Of a stretch of DNA of 64,000 nt, positions 50,412-63,475 are shown in pieces. Numbering within the stretch: position 1 is the first letter of the stretch; each line of letters opens with the position of its first letter. The translations under genes and the position numbers were made by a program. Source of the stretch: Phoronis australis. Its lineage: Eukaryota; Phoronida; Phoronidae. The notes under the pieces were generated by a model, which saw only the letters and a program-made list of their open reading frames with translations, was not told the DNA's origin and searched no databases. The DNA is taken from the NCBI GenBank assembly GCA_002633005.1, contig NMRA01000321.1:406403-470402 (forward strand), given 5' to 3'.

Positions 50412-50705
50412 TTTAAGTTGAGAGCAGATCATGTTTTCTCAGAAACATCACTTCAAGTTCATGAGCGACATTGTTAGAACTGGACGAGTTTTAACAAATT
50501 TTAAAACGCTGAATGCCCTCCTCCGGTTATGAAAAAATAGTGTCTGAAATTAACAGAAGTGATGTTACTTACGTCACTGGTGTATGAAATGAGTGTAACT
50601 AGGAGGAGGCAAATGTCGAGATACTCGTCATTTCAAGTCACGCCGTTACAACTTGTATATGAGAGGGGAATTTCCAAAAAGACATGATCTGCCATCTACC
50701 CGTGG

Positions 50706-53700
50706 TCAGTCGCAACACATGTCAACATGTGTCATGAACGCGTGGTCTTTATCAGCGGGGTACAGGCGCCCACAGCGAGGACACTCCAGGTTCTCATCCG
50801 ACACATGTTTGGTCGAGGCCTCTTTGGGTTTCTCCATCTTGCGAGGAAGTGACGCGATGCCGGGTCTGATTTCGCCAAATCCATTGCCACTCTCATTGTT
50901 ACCTTTAACACCGTCAATGACCAGGTCATAGGCAAAGGCGTCGGCAACGTCTCTGCCTCCGAATCCACGGGCGACCAGTTCGTTATTGTACTACAACAAA
51001 ATATAGACGCATGTTTTGAGCATTCTGTTGTAGACGGAGTGAAGTATGACATTGATTGAACGGAGATCATGATTCACAGTTATCACAACCACTCATATAA
51101 AAGAGGCGAGAAAATGGCACGGGAGCATGTCAGAACTTTACATTAATTATACAATTACACGTTTCAGTTAATTCATTGTTGTTCGTATTGTAAGGCTGGG
51201 AAGATTATGTGTTGCCAAAGTATGCCCTGTTCTACCAGGATGATTAGCAGACGATTGATTATTTTGCTACTCACCCCGTACTCTTGTTGGTACCGATTAA
51301 GGGACACTTGTCTACGTCCGTAAGAGGTTCTCCGATCTGGCTGAAGATAGGCGAGTTGGTCCTTTAGGTGTTTATTCTCAACTTCAAGTGCCGCGATCCT
51401 TTCATGGGCCTTCTCACGGTCTTGTCTTTCAAGCTCGAAATCGTCTGTGCAGCTCTGAATTTGTGCCTTGAGGAATTCTATAAAAACACTTGAATACTAA
51501 AGTACGAAAACGACCATTGCTACTTCGTCTACTGGAAGGTCATATACGTTGTTAACAAGGGCATTATTGCCAATGATTGATCAAAACGTTAGATGTCCTC
51601 CGGAAAAACCAGTTAGAATGTAAAGAATTCAACAGAACAAACTCTCAATTTGAAAACATGCACGAAAGCCTGTCCATTTTAAAGATTTATTTTGGCGAGA
51701 AAAGTGATTTTCCAGGATTAGAATCAGCGCGTTATCGAGCCTGGATCCACAGGGTGCCAGTCTAACGCTCTGCTGGTGCAGATGATCCCTAAATGGCAGA
51801 GCATTTTAAACGTACAGTTCACAGATAAAGTCATCGACCTTGCTTTCAGTGAACGGTTGGATGATAACGACAAGAATTGGAAATTTATACTAAAATATTA
51901 AAATCGACGGATTTTTAAGTTAATAGCATCAAATAGTCAATACATCCACCACCAATAATTCCAAAAATATGTTTTTGACTCTAATGTCGCTTTAACGGCA
52001 TGGCTCCACAAGAAATGTAATTTTAGGAAATTAGCAGCACCGTATCAAACTGACAAGGTTCGTAGTAGCACGCGAACGACCTGCCGCGGAGCCAAGTCTC
52101 ACGTGTTAAATACCCCAATATGTTAAGCATGTTTATATCGAAAACATGCCGTCCTTGATTTCAGCGAATGCGACATAAACTGTACAACGCAAGACTGGCA
52201 ATTTGTAATAAAATCACAAAAACAAGATCGAACAAAATGCGTTTTTTTCCATGAGACCGATGATGTCCCCTAAAGCGAAAATAAAAAGTATCGATGAAGC
52301 CTCCTGACTCACCAATATGTTCCTTGTCCTCGGGCCGGCTCTCCCCGCCCCCACCAGCCTCCAGTAGAGTCTGCAGGCGCCTTTTCTCATCCTCCTCCTG
52401 TTTAAGCGCCATCTCTAGGGCTTTATTCTCACTGAGCACCTGAAAAGTCACGTTAAAATAATAAGTGATTCTCTGTTCCGGACAGAGAGCTGAGCGTAGC
52501 CGTTTGTCCGCAGTACATGGTAAGCGAATAACAAGAAACCAATTTACAAAATTAGTCATACAATGTCTATCAACTCTGGAAAGTTTTAAAGTGAACCAGC
52601 CGTTCTTAGAAAGCCGTACATGTACATGCAATTGGAGATCAGGACAACCTGATGCCACTTTATAACTCCTACTGTTTCCACAACCGTGCCAAATCCTAAA
52701 AATCTCAGCGCATTATACATGTATGCTTTGCTCATCTATTACTCCACTAGGTGGCAAACCTATAACGGGTGAACTTGATTTACTTCGCCGGTTCAGCAGT
52801 GTGAACCGGCTTAGACATCTGTTTGGTTTGCATCCAAAAGTCGCCATCGGGAACCAATCATGTAGAACCTCACTAAAAACAAGATTTTGCGAGATTACGT
52901 TAAAAAATACCGTGTGTGGTATTTTAAATGAGAACACTTGATTTTGGCTAGATTTTAGCGAGGTCCTAGCTTGAGTCCGGTGTTAGTCATCAATCGCGGA
53001 CGAATACGGAACTCTGACTCACATTTTCCTTTTCTTCCCGTTCTTCTTCAATTCTTTTTTTGGCTTGCAAGAGCAACTTGTCAAATTGTCTCTGGTGCTC
53101 TTCTGATGGAACTACAACAGACAATCAGTACAGTTTCAAATTGAATTTTATCGTTCTTTATTTTTTTAAAGCGCGTCACGCAAACTCAAGGTACTCAAGG
53201 AAGACATTGATCACAAAACCAATAAGGGATATAGATCAGGGAGTGTAAACGATTTTATGGCCACGTCAGTTAATTCCAGCTTCGATCGTCTGTACCCCAG
53301 CGCTGAACCTTCAAGGAACTTGGGTACGCATGGCATGTAACCGCGAATCTCAACTGCACCCACGCATGCTCAGAAAGTGCTCCATACCCAGGGACTTTAC
53401 TCCAGACTTGGACAGTTGGTACGTTAGAGGAAATTGGTTCCCGTGTTTGGCCACTATGTATATGTTTGGAGTGGTGCCATTGTGTCGAGAGTTAAGTGTT
53501 TCCTGGTCGGGACTGAGGTTCAGGAGACCAGTGACCTCTCTAGAGGCGATGCCACAGGATCGTTTCCGCTACATTTTCCTTAATCCTGCCCCTCCACGCT
53601 ATCACAGCGGTAGGCCTACACTTGTACAGCAGGGCGGATTATACTGTACTTCAAGACATGAGATGTGTCCTGCATTGAAAAAGTCCATTCATTGGTTTTT

Positions 53701-56700
53701 GTTCATGGTTTGACTGCAATCGTTTTCTCGTGAAAATAATAACGCATTTCACTTAAAATATGTTTGAGAATTACACTCTTAGTGATATTCAAGTATTGCA
53801 ATTCTTCAACACATTGGCCCACACAAATTTGCAAATTGATATTCCAAAAACAAGTACTGAGTAAATTGCTTGAAAATTCCGCGAGTGTACATGTATAAGA
53901 TGCTGAAACAATGGAATTCAATATCATAAGCATACGCTTAAGAAATGCAATTTATCAGAGTGCATACATTATAACATCACAAACACTGGCCAACACACTT
54001 CAGTTCATACGAGCTACATGTACATGTAAGCTCAATGCAGCCCTACCTGGTCTAACTTCTCTAACTTGTGATTCCAGCTCTGCGATTCTATCGTTTAACC
54101 TCGAAATTTTGCGTTCCTGTTCTTCGTTAAATGACTGCCATCTGGTGTTCATCTGTAACACTTCGTTATATTGCAGCCGCAACTGTTCATTCTCCACTAG
54201 TTGCTGTAAAGAATGAAAACGAGAACAAGATTTGAAAACACCCAGTCAGTTACAAAAGGAGGGGAAAGCAAAACGGACGAGTGATTGAACTAGTTCGTCT
54301 CTTTGAAGAGAGAAACAGGTTTATCAAGTTTATAGTTTGCTTGCAAAGAAATTTCAGTTCTTGTGTCTCAAGAAATCTAACTGTATTATCTCAAACACGT
54401 TTAAAACATGCTTGATGCCGAGGCAATCACAAGTTATATCTCTCAATCTTGTAAACAGATACGGCAGGGAAATTGAACCTTGCATAATAGAAAGCTCGAT
54501 CAATAGGTCCCATGTTTGTCTAAACACCCTCATCAGAATTTATTTTGTGTTTTACCCTGTTAACTGACTTAATTCGAAAACTGGTCTAAGCATTTCACTT
54601 TCATCTATCATCGGTATCATAGCATTCCTTATCGTGACGTAATTCCAACTCTGTTACAAACACACAAGTCACAGGTAATTTAAGAGGTTGGTCAACTTCA
54701 ATAAAATTTGAAGCACCTTCTTGAGTGATTGATGGCTTTGGTGTTCTTGTTTGGTAATGCAGATTGAATCATATGAATACTATTAGACCGACTTTATTAT
54801 AGTTAAAAGATTATTCAGAAAAATCTAAACACGTGACCAGTAGGTAAATGGAAAATTCAAATACGACGCAAAACGATTATTGTTGATAACATTTCATGGA
54901 AACACTATAATCATAGTTTTGACCGAGTGAACAATCGGTGATAGGTTTGTATTTGACACCACAGAATCCCACCCATGAAAATAACTAAGATAACATTTAA
55001 TGTGCTTTGTAATGCGGTTAGCGTTATGGGAACTCCCAGCTTCACCATTGTCGCACTCACGATTCTAAGCAATTGATAGCAAAACACCAGTATCAATAAC
55101 ATGACCAGATTTCATTTGATACAAACTATTTGAGATGAAATCTCAAAAATAGTGTTGCAAATTCTAAATATCGTTTTTATTTTCTGCAACTTTTGTGTTT
55201 CTCATGAAAATGTGACAAACGTTCTAACACCTAATGCAAAAAATGGAAAATTAAAAATAATTTCTAACACGGTTTGGAGAAAATTTCATAGAGTCGACCA
55301 TCTGGAAGTTTCAAAGTTTTTAAATTCAGAAAAGACTAATCGTAATAAAATACTAGTAGCCATTTCTGAGATATGTTTAGAAGTTAGATAAATTTGGGCA
55401 TTTTTCTAAAGTTTTAAGTAACGTTGAGAATAAGCTATTATAAAGATGCAAATATTTAACCTGGGTGGAAATAGAGATCTATCATCGGCAGGGTTGGGCA
55501 GCAGACTACTTACATCACTATCAGCAGTGTTGGGAAGCAGACTACTTACACCAGTCGACATTCTCGTGTTTTCAATATTAGTGCACACACGAAATTCACT
55601 TTTGCATTACACACAGATTCCCATTCAAACCACAGGAATCCATCCACTACTGATACAGCTCAGAAGAGTTGGTAACAATTGTACAGTGCTCTATTTTCCA
55701 GCTACATTGCAACCAGGATTTGAGCCTGGGGTTTTCCAAGACGAAGTTCAAACTACCATATCACGTTACCTATATCTTCTCACCTGAGTCTGGTCTCCAT
55801 TCCTCGCCACGCAGTGCTTGTAGTCTTCCAACCGGCGTGCCAGTTCCCTGCACTGCTGTGAAGTCGTCTGTAGTCGTTGTTGTAGGTGTTCCCGATCTTC
55901 ATTAAGAGATTGACGCCGACTTTCCTTCACCGAGCTAGTTTCGCTCATGAACTTGATTTGTGACTTCAACTGCATAATTTCCGAGTCTTTTTCGTTATCA
56001 TTGCTAGCCATTGCTTTTCGTAGAGTTTCTAATTCGTCTTTTACTTGTTGCAGATGGGTTAACAAAGTTCTGATGCGCTGCTCCTTTTGCTGTTTTTCCT
56101 ATAAATACATAACTAAAACTTTTAAACATAGTTAATTCTGAATCGTCAGATTTTTTCAAACTGGATAATTTCAATTCTGCACTGGTAAGCTTGATACACA
56201 GAGGTTTGTGCAAATGTTTCATGTTCCGGTTTATTGAACATGTTTGCAACACAGGTGTAAGTGGAACGTCCCTGAACATTTCAGAACAATTTCACGAAAA
56301 ATAATTCTAAAAATTATTTGTATTCTTTACACAACCCTAAGCGTGATTTACAGAAATAATTTAAAAGTTATAGTGTTCAGAGCTAAACTACACTGGGTAA
56401 TTTTAACCGGGCTATGTATTTAAATCAATTCAGCGAATCTCTGGCAGAAAACGACGAGAATTGTTGATTTGCAGTGTAACTTCAAACATACAGCGGATGA
56501 TGTTTTTAGTCCTGGTCAAAACTAAAACAACTTGTAGTATTCTTTTCAATCCCACAATAATGCAAAAAAATGCGTTTTTCGGCAGTAAACTCGATGACGT
56601 TCATTATAACAACATGCTTACGTTAGAAACTAGGTCGTAAGCTCGTCGCATAGAAATCGAGAGATACATGTAGGCGTATCCATTGTTCACTTGGTTTGTC

Positions 56701-58222
56701 TTTCTCATCATAAAGATAATGGCAAACATTTATCGGTAACGGGCTGATGTGTGTCCAAGGTACGATATCAATGCGACATGAACGGTAGTGTCCCATAGGC
56801 GATAACCATGCGACGCGCCTACGCCCGTCACATGGTTATCGCAACTTAAACAATGTCTTACGACTTCCATACGACGTCATTTCGCATGGGACAAGTTTTC
56901 CGAGTAAAAATTGTGCAACAGGGTGAATTTCAATAGTTTTGTCTGAATATCTTCAAATTTCCTTAGAATATTTTGTACGATGGAGTGATTGTGGGGTGTC
57001 ACATGAATTTCACGTTTCTTTATTCATGCTTCTTTGGAAGTCCTTACAGTTGTTGTCTGTCAGTGAAAACCGGTAGAAGGCGCTGAATTTTTTCAAGGGA
57101 ACCATGCCGACAGTCATCAATCCCCAGTAGGAAGCATGCGGTTTCCGCCACGTCGCGAAGTTTGTAATCATAGTAAGTCCAACAGTCATGATTTATAATT
57201 TTTTGCATCCTTGTGGACATTTCATCACAGCCAAATAAGAAAATTCGTCAGCCGACTGATAAGACACGATTGGGTGTTGATAAAAAACAAGATTAATTTG
57301 AAAAAAGTCACCTGGGGCTTTTAATGTGAGCAACATATTCTCGATAACGGTATGGAAGGTAACTAGTTTTCACGATAAATATCGACAAACTTGAACATGT
57401 CCGTTTGAAACCATTGAAGGCGCAACTTATCAGTTTTTTTTAACAAGAGTTGTCCAGATAAATCCCAGGTTAATGTGTAGCGATCGAGCGTCTACACAAA
57501 CATCTTGTCTATAGCTGCATGAAAATATATATTGGCGTTCAAACTTTGGTTAAATTGGGCCCAAATTTCCTTGTGCATTAACAACTCCAGAAGACTGATT
57601 TCATTTCCTTAGTAAATGTACACTACCATTCTTCACAGGAATAAACTCCTGCTGCACGAGCGTTTAAGTAAATACCTTTCTTTTCTTATGAAGTTTACCT
57701 GTTTTAATTTTGATAATTCTTCGGCGGCATGCTTCAGCTTTTCGTTTGGTGTACATATGTCGCTTGCTATGCTCTCACAGTTGTCATTATCCATGGATGG
57801 ATAGAACATTTCGTCTTTTTCTAAATTCAGTGAAGTTGAAGCACCAAGCTGTAACAGTCTGTTTTGGAATGCCCGAACGATTCCCTCTAGTCGCGAAATT
57901 TTGTTTTGTAACACACCTTTTTCTTTTACATTTTCTTTCAATAACACTGAGACTGTCTGAAAACCGTTCAAACGTGCCTTTAAGCTTTGCAGTTCCTTGT
58001 TCGCATTCTCTAGTTCCGTGTTTAAAAAAATATTTTCCTTTTTCAAATGTTCATTGTCATTGCGGACATTTCGTGTCGTTTCTCCTACGCCTGAATCCAC
58101 ACTAGAATTTGTCCTAACTGAGGAAGATTCACCTGTGCGACACTTTTCGGGTATCCTGGCATATATTCGTTCAGTTACCTGAGGATCCATTTCAGTAATT
58201 CGTTTGTTTCTTAATCAAATGT
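50706..58222 (-). CDS. TNFAIP3-interacting protein (TNIP/ABIN family), copy B, 555 aa
   Basis: Tandem paralogue of copy A with the same seven-exon plan and phases: 57699-58190, 55784-56098, 54047-54203, 53023-53111, 52313-52439, 51275-51477, 50706-50990. All borders are GT-AG. Exons 3, 4 and 5 have exactly the lengths of copy A (157, 89, 127 nt); exon 6 is nine bases shorter. ATG at 58190 (GAAATGG), with an upstream acceptor at 58223-58224. Domains in order: Ser/Thr-rich N-terminus; coiled coil (LNGFQTVSVLLKEN); SQQCRELARRLED; ABIN homology (NTRWQSFNEEQ); FDKLLLQAKKRIEEE; UBAN (DDFELERQDREKAHERIAAL) at about residues 394-461; C-terminal C-x2-C-x14-H-x3-C finger (CPRCGRLYPADKD, then HVDMC). 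It should bind A20-like partners and ubiquitin chains as TNIP1/2 do; this is inferred from the family. Confidence 0.93.
55490..55556. repeat. short tandem duplication in intron 2 of TNIP copy B
   Basis: GGCAGCAGACTACTTACA and then GGAAGCAGACTACTTACA with the flanking GTTGGG, a period of about 36 bp, two copies. Confidence 0.6.
56788..56894. repeat. nested inverted repeat upstream of TNIP B exon 2 (intron 1)
   Basis: Outer arms TGTCCCAT and ATGGGACA enclose a second pair, GCGATAACCATG and CATGGTTATCGC. Looks like a ~107-bp MITE or hairpin; flanking duplication not seen. Confidence 0.6.
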
Positions 58223-59028
58223 CTGAAAGACAATACAACAGTATACAGGTGAGCATATAAAATTCTGAGGGCTAATAGCTGTATTTCCAAGTTTAAATAT
58301 AGAATTAAACTCTTAAATAATTTGTGTAAAATCATATGAGCCAACGTAAATAGAATCTTACCTTTTTACCTACGTTAATTTCGGGCTTTTCAGAAAGTTA
58401 AATTGACCAACTACTTTTACAATTATTTTAATACGAAGAAGAAAAATCAGTAGTTAATCAAAGAAAAAAAGCAACGGTAGATGTAGAAAATTAATTTAAC
58501 GCCAATAACAAATATTCTTCGATATCGAGGCATTAAATTAAATTGCACAGTAAAAAAGGAGAGAATGGAGCCCCACACTGGCTATATGCCATAGCACAGT
58601 GTGGACGTGTGCTGTTTTTGTTACAGCTTTATAGCGTTGCTTCACATGATCATGACAATTTATTTGTAGTAGGACTTTCCCTTGGGCACGTCATGTCATA
58701 CTGGGAAATCAGGTGAGTCCAGGGGAATTACAGAGGTCATGGGTATCGGCCTTAAGATCATCGTATAGGACGTTGGCTCAGCGAGTAATAGTTCACAGTC
58801 ACAAACTTTAGCAATAGTTTTTCATTCAAATTTCCTGACTTGGATGGATAGACTGTTCGCAGGTATGTCATTAATTAAATTAGGACAATGCGAGAAGCTG
58901 CAGCTGTTCAAACAGACCACGAAGGAAACCCGAGCAACCCCTCCTGCCGGCATGATATGTTTGATCTCGTTATTTTTCAAAGATTAGTCTACCGTAGAAA
59001 TTACACGAAACAAAATCAGGAGAACTCC

Positions 59029-59035
59029 ACTCACC
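59029..59035 (-). other. probable donor of the non-coding first exon of TNIP copy B
   Basis: The minus strand reads CAGCGTTCG|GTGAGTGGAG, a near-consensus donor 0.8 kb upstream of the acceptor at 58223. It would end a 5' UTR exon running up to about 59.15 kb. Start not defined. Confidence 0.4.
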
Positions 59036-59790
59036 GAACGCTGTAGTCTGCTACAACAGCACTGAAAATGCGTTTTTAAAAGTCAGAGGGCTTCAATTGA
59101 GAAAGCCGGCAATAAAGGCGGCAGAACGCCGATAAACGGGAATTTCCAAAACCTGATGTGACGTGTCACGAACTAATGACCTAGTTACAGTGTATATCAT
59201 TTTCACGAAAGACGTCGCTTTAGTCGGCTGGCGACAAACGATAGTGTTGGCTTACGTAGTAAATGCTAATTTTATCTATGCATTATATACTTGCGATTAC
59301 ATCTTTTTTGAGCGTTATAAAGTATAAGTAGTAGTTATATATATTTCCCCCAAGTAGCTATATAAGATGACAATAGTGAACAGGTGAATATGCACACAAT
59401 TCTAATCCATTATTAGTAGAGACATTAGTATTATTGGCCAATTGCTTGTTTCCATTGCATTTCAGACATTGTATGTTTTAGAAGTACAATGTACTTTTAA
59501 AAAAGAAAAAAGGACAGCCGTTTTTATTTTACGATTTTATGACGTTTGTATTACAGTCCCATGATAGAAACGCTGGGAAAAAGGGGGCTCCATGAAATAT
59601 GAATACCTACCAATAAAGTAGACACATACTGTGGCGTAATTACTATGTTTATTGCCCCTACAGCCCGAATGGGTAATAAAACTATTGAAATCGCTGTCGT
59701 CTGCTCCACTGTGCAATGAAGAAAATTCCTTCATTTAAAAAATGAAATCTGAGTGATAATGAAAAAACAGAAGCTGATGGTAAGATGTCA

Positions 59791-60316
59791 GCCTCAGTGA
59801 ATCACTCAGAAACTCACAATTCTCTCTCCAAAGCAATCGTGTCATTATTGCCAACACAAAAAACGGATTTGATCTTTTGGGCAATTGAGGACTATTTTAA
59901 ATACAACAAATTTGTTACGAACTGATTGCACAAAATATAAAACATGCAATAAGCATTACAAAAAGAAGGAGGTTTCGCGCACATGTGGACCATAAACAAG
60001 TAGGTGTCTTAGTATCAAGTTAGGAGTTAAATCGTGGTGGTGTAGTGCTAAGCACGCGCGCTCTATCCGCCAGATCGAGAGTTCGTGTCTATGGCGCTCG
60101 CAATTTTTCCTGTTTGACAGTTTCTCCGTTTTTTATTTTTGCCTTTTTTTCTTGGATAATACTTCGGGAATCAAAGAAAATGCTTGATTTGTAGAGGAAA
60201 AATTAGAACAAAATCCTCCCCCCATCTGATGCTATGCGCATTTAAAATCGTGCTTTGAGCAAATGTTTACAGACAAAATGTTGGGCCCCCCTTGTGATAT
60301 ACTAGATCTGCCACTG
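59791..60316. mobile_element. composite MITE, 5'-truncated copy with tRNA-like core
   Basis: Matches the right two thirds of 34859-35627, from CAGTGAATC to CTAGATCTGCCACTG. It includes the tRNA-like segment at 60032-60103 (GGTGGTGTAGTGCTAAGC and GAGAGTTCGTGTC) and CTTGGATAATACTTCGGGAA. The left inverted repeat is absent. Confidence 0.85.
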
Positions 60317-60984
60317 TTACGCAACACGAAATGTCAAAAAGCAATGTTATGGTGAACTCTAACATCGCATTTCACACAAAAGCGTTATTTCTCAGGGCGA
60401 CTCTAGCGTCAATAAAGTGACCTACCCTATAAAACCTGACGCCGGGCAGCAAATTTTTGAGCAGGGTTCGGATTTGGGAACGTAGCTGGTGACTTGTTTT
60501 CCTTCGCCATGAACACGTTTGCAAATACATATCTATTTGGGGCTCCCTTTTCCCTCCATCGGTCGATTTGTACATGTGCCCTGCCGGGCCGCTGTACACA
60601 CAGACCGGCAGACAGAAAAGAGGGTCGGTTACCAACATTTCGTCGATCTTATGTACTGTACACCCTGTATTTGGCGATATTTTGACGCGTGCAGTTTGGT
60701 TGTAGTGGCTTATGGCGAAGGTTAGAACAATTTAGATTAGCTGACCCTCTGCCCGTGACCATGTTTTTCCTCTTTGCAACGGGGAACTCCATGCAAATTT
60801 GGCAAGGTTTTTAAAATACTATTACCATCCCATCCAACAACACATCTATAGATTGTTTGTTGAATACAGGTAGTCATATGTACCGCGGCATTCCTTTTGG
60901 AGATACGCTACGGATGTCAGTAGACAGTCGCCCAAGCAACTGGCGCGTAGGTCGATGCCTTGTCTGGATACAGTTCGTCCACCA

Positions 60985-61048
60985 AATAGTTCCGGCAACA
61001 GATTGTTGTGGCACGACACTGGAAGGAGGTAGTGGGTTCGAAACCATG
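60985..61048 (+). other. possible tRNA-derived SINE fragment
   Basis: GGTAGTGGGTTCGAAACC is a perfect B box (GGTTCGAAACC), preceded by CACTGGAAGGA as in tRNA-derived SINEs. The A-box region (TGGCACGACACTGG) is degenerate. Confidence 0.4.
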
Positions 61049-61341
61049 TTACGCTGATAATTTCTCATTAAATAATCCATTAATCCATTGTGAATTCGTC
61101 ACAGTTTCATAACAACCAAGTTCTCCAATTCAAACTTAAACATTCATCGAAGAGTTTTCCCAACTGATGAAATGAATTTTGAAAATCTGTGATATTTCTT
61201 CAAATCGATATTAAAAAGGTCTTGTGACTACAATCTTCTTGTTTTTGTAAATGTCAGTAATTCTGAAATAATGTTTTAAATTTCGTGAATTATTCAAGCG
61301 ACATTTATTTGGTGATCTTTACCAAGAAAAATGTTTTGGTT

Positions 61342-61549
61342 TAGGCTCCTTACCGTGTTGAAATTGGCCTTGGCACCTTACCGTGTTGAAATTGGCCTTG
61401 GCTTCTTACCGTGTTGAAATTAGCCTTGGCTTCTTACCGTGTTGAAATTGGCCTTGGCTTCTTACCGTGTTGAAATTGGCCTTGGCTTCTTACCGTGTTG
61501 AAATTGGCCTTGGCTTCTTACCGTGTTGAAATTGGCCTTGGCTTCTTCC
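61342..61549. repeat. 28-bp minisatellite, ~7 copies
   Basis: The unit is CTTCTTACCGTGTTGAAATT followed by GGCCTTGG, repeated about seven times with few substitutions. No spacers. Confidence 0.93.
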
Positions 61550-62790
61550 ATACTTTGTATGTAAGTGATCTTTGGGCTCGGAAAGACTGAATGTCTTTCT
61601 TTCGTTCTTCAGACCAAGATCACAAAATCTCAGGTTACGCCTTAACTTTGATCTTGATCTGAAGGTTTCAAAAAACTCGAATAAGAATCATTTAATATGT
61701 TACTTTGCCAAACCTTTTTTATTTGATTTGATTACACCCTGACCCCTGTTTCACAAGATAATGTAAAATGGTATTAGTTGTGTGCGGTTTACATGTGCTT
61801 GCCGGAACTTGAAATTAAGTTTTTTGCAATACATAAAGCCTGTCGAAAAATCGGGTATTCTGAGGTTGAGCTAAGCAAGTTGAGCAACTATTTGAAGTGA
61901 TGTTGCAGTGTGAGGCCAGCCGTGCTACATTCGCCATCGACAATCGCAAATTAAATTTAAATGGGTTGCTGCAGACTATCGGTAGGTAAATGCACCAGAA
62001 AGCTCAGTAGAGTTCCAGTTTGAAGTCCGCAACTTAGACTTGCGGACCAGTTCTGCGCGAGACTAGGATTCACGTGACTGACTTACTGGATAGGCCTATG
62101 CTTACCTAACATGTGCCAGGTTTACACTTGAGACTCCTGTGTTTTCGACTTACGGTTACGAGTTCTTAGTCGGCTCTTATATTTTAAGCAGTGCCAGGAT
62201 GACTTTGTAACTACAGGGTATGTTGAAAAGGAAACTAAAACAAATGTCGTCCAGAAAATTGCATGCATGACTCAGTGTTTTCTGAACTGTTTCGTTTCGA
62301 TGACAGGCCAATCCCCTCTTTTCCTGCATGACAATCATTGACTATTAAACCAAAAGAAAAATGTGGAAACTTGTTCTGCAGTGTAATAAAAACACGTGTT
62401 GGAGCTATCCCTTGAAGCACATGAGGTCGATTTCCCTAAAAAGGCCTTTGCGCTGTGTTTGGGTTTCCGTGACTGTTGGAACTTTGATACATCACACTAT
62501 AAACATTACTCCCAGTTGATACTTAGGCACAAAGGCAGGGAACGGTGAAGCATGGACACGTTACTAGATAATTCTAAGACAAGTGAACATGGTCAATGGT
62601 CACCTTCTATGTCGCACAGTGGACTGCGGATCTTGCGATGCCGCGAGATGGGAGGCCACGCTTGCCACAGGACAACAATTTAAGCAGTTATCCTCGAAAA
62701 CACTTAGTTTCATTTTCACTTGGAATTTCGTCATTTGGCCTGTTCGGCGAGAGCCTGAACTAAACGTTCTAAAATAAAATTAAAAAACAG
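61550..62790. other. intergenic, nothing recognised
   Basis: Non-coding DNA; no repeat pair or exon identified. Confidence 0.4.
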
Positions 62791-62794
62791 ATAT

Positions 62795-63475
62795 AGAGAA
62801 TCCTACACGAGTCTCAGGTTGATGACATGGGGAAAACCTCTTGGAAATTTCGTCAAAATCCCGAGGCTTATTTGTTTTCTCATATGAACCGTAAAAACGA
62901 TCTTTTTTACCTAAAAAATCGACGCGTCTAAAACTTTCAACCACATGACGTAACTTTTGTAATAACACGCTTGCTAATTGTAAAGTAATTCAGTCACTTT
63001 TTTATTAATTTTAGTTTTATTTTGAACTTAAAATTTCTAAATTGCATTCAGCTTTGGCAGCAAATATTCAAAAAATAGTCTTTGAAGTTTTAATATCAAA
63101 ACTTAAAAATGTTCATAAATAACAATCAACAAAGCTTACCCACGCGTGAGCACTGAATTGACCTTGAGATAGTCTTTCCGCGTTTCTAGAGTTGGGGCTC
63201 GTCTCCCTTTGAATGAACGCGGATATGGAATTCTTCGCCGAAGACGGGTCCGTTTAAGAAGTTTATTGTATGTGCTTCCGACTAGGAGTACGTACGGTTG
63301 CGACACCCGATTTGTCAATCATAACCTTGTTACCTCGGAATTTCGGCATTGTTTGGTTGGCGCGCGTTTGGATTTTTAGTACTTTGAAGACGATAACTGA
63401 AATTTTAAGGCGTATGGATATCTACTTTGCACTACTTTGTGACTTGCCCATGTAATATCAAAAAATTACGTTATT
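62795..63475. repeat. long dispersed repeat, copy 2 (upstream of TNIP copy B)
   Basis: About 680 bp collinear with 20555-21187. Shared words include AGAGAATCCTA, GTAAAAACGATCTTTT, ATAGTCTTTGAAGTT, CGTGAGCACTGAATTGACCT and TTTGCACTACTTTGTGA. Similarity stops within a few bases at both ends, suggesting a mobile unit of defined size. Confidence 0.8.

Noticed and set aside
53330-53713. 127-codon plus-strand open frame in intron 3 of TNIP B
   Set aside because: No family features, opposite strand to the gene, no matching frame in intron 3 of copy A.
41143-61549. Possible CRISPR-like arrays in the 14-bp and 28-bp repeats
   Set aside because: The repeats are head-to-tail without unique spacers, in animal DNA; they are minisatellites.
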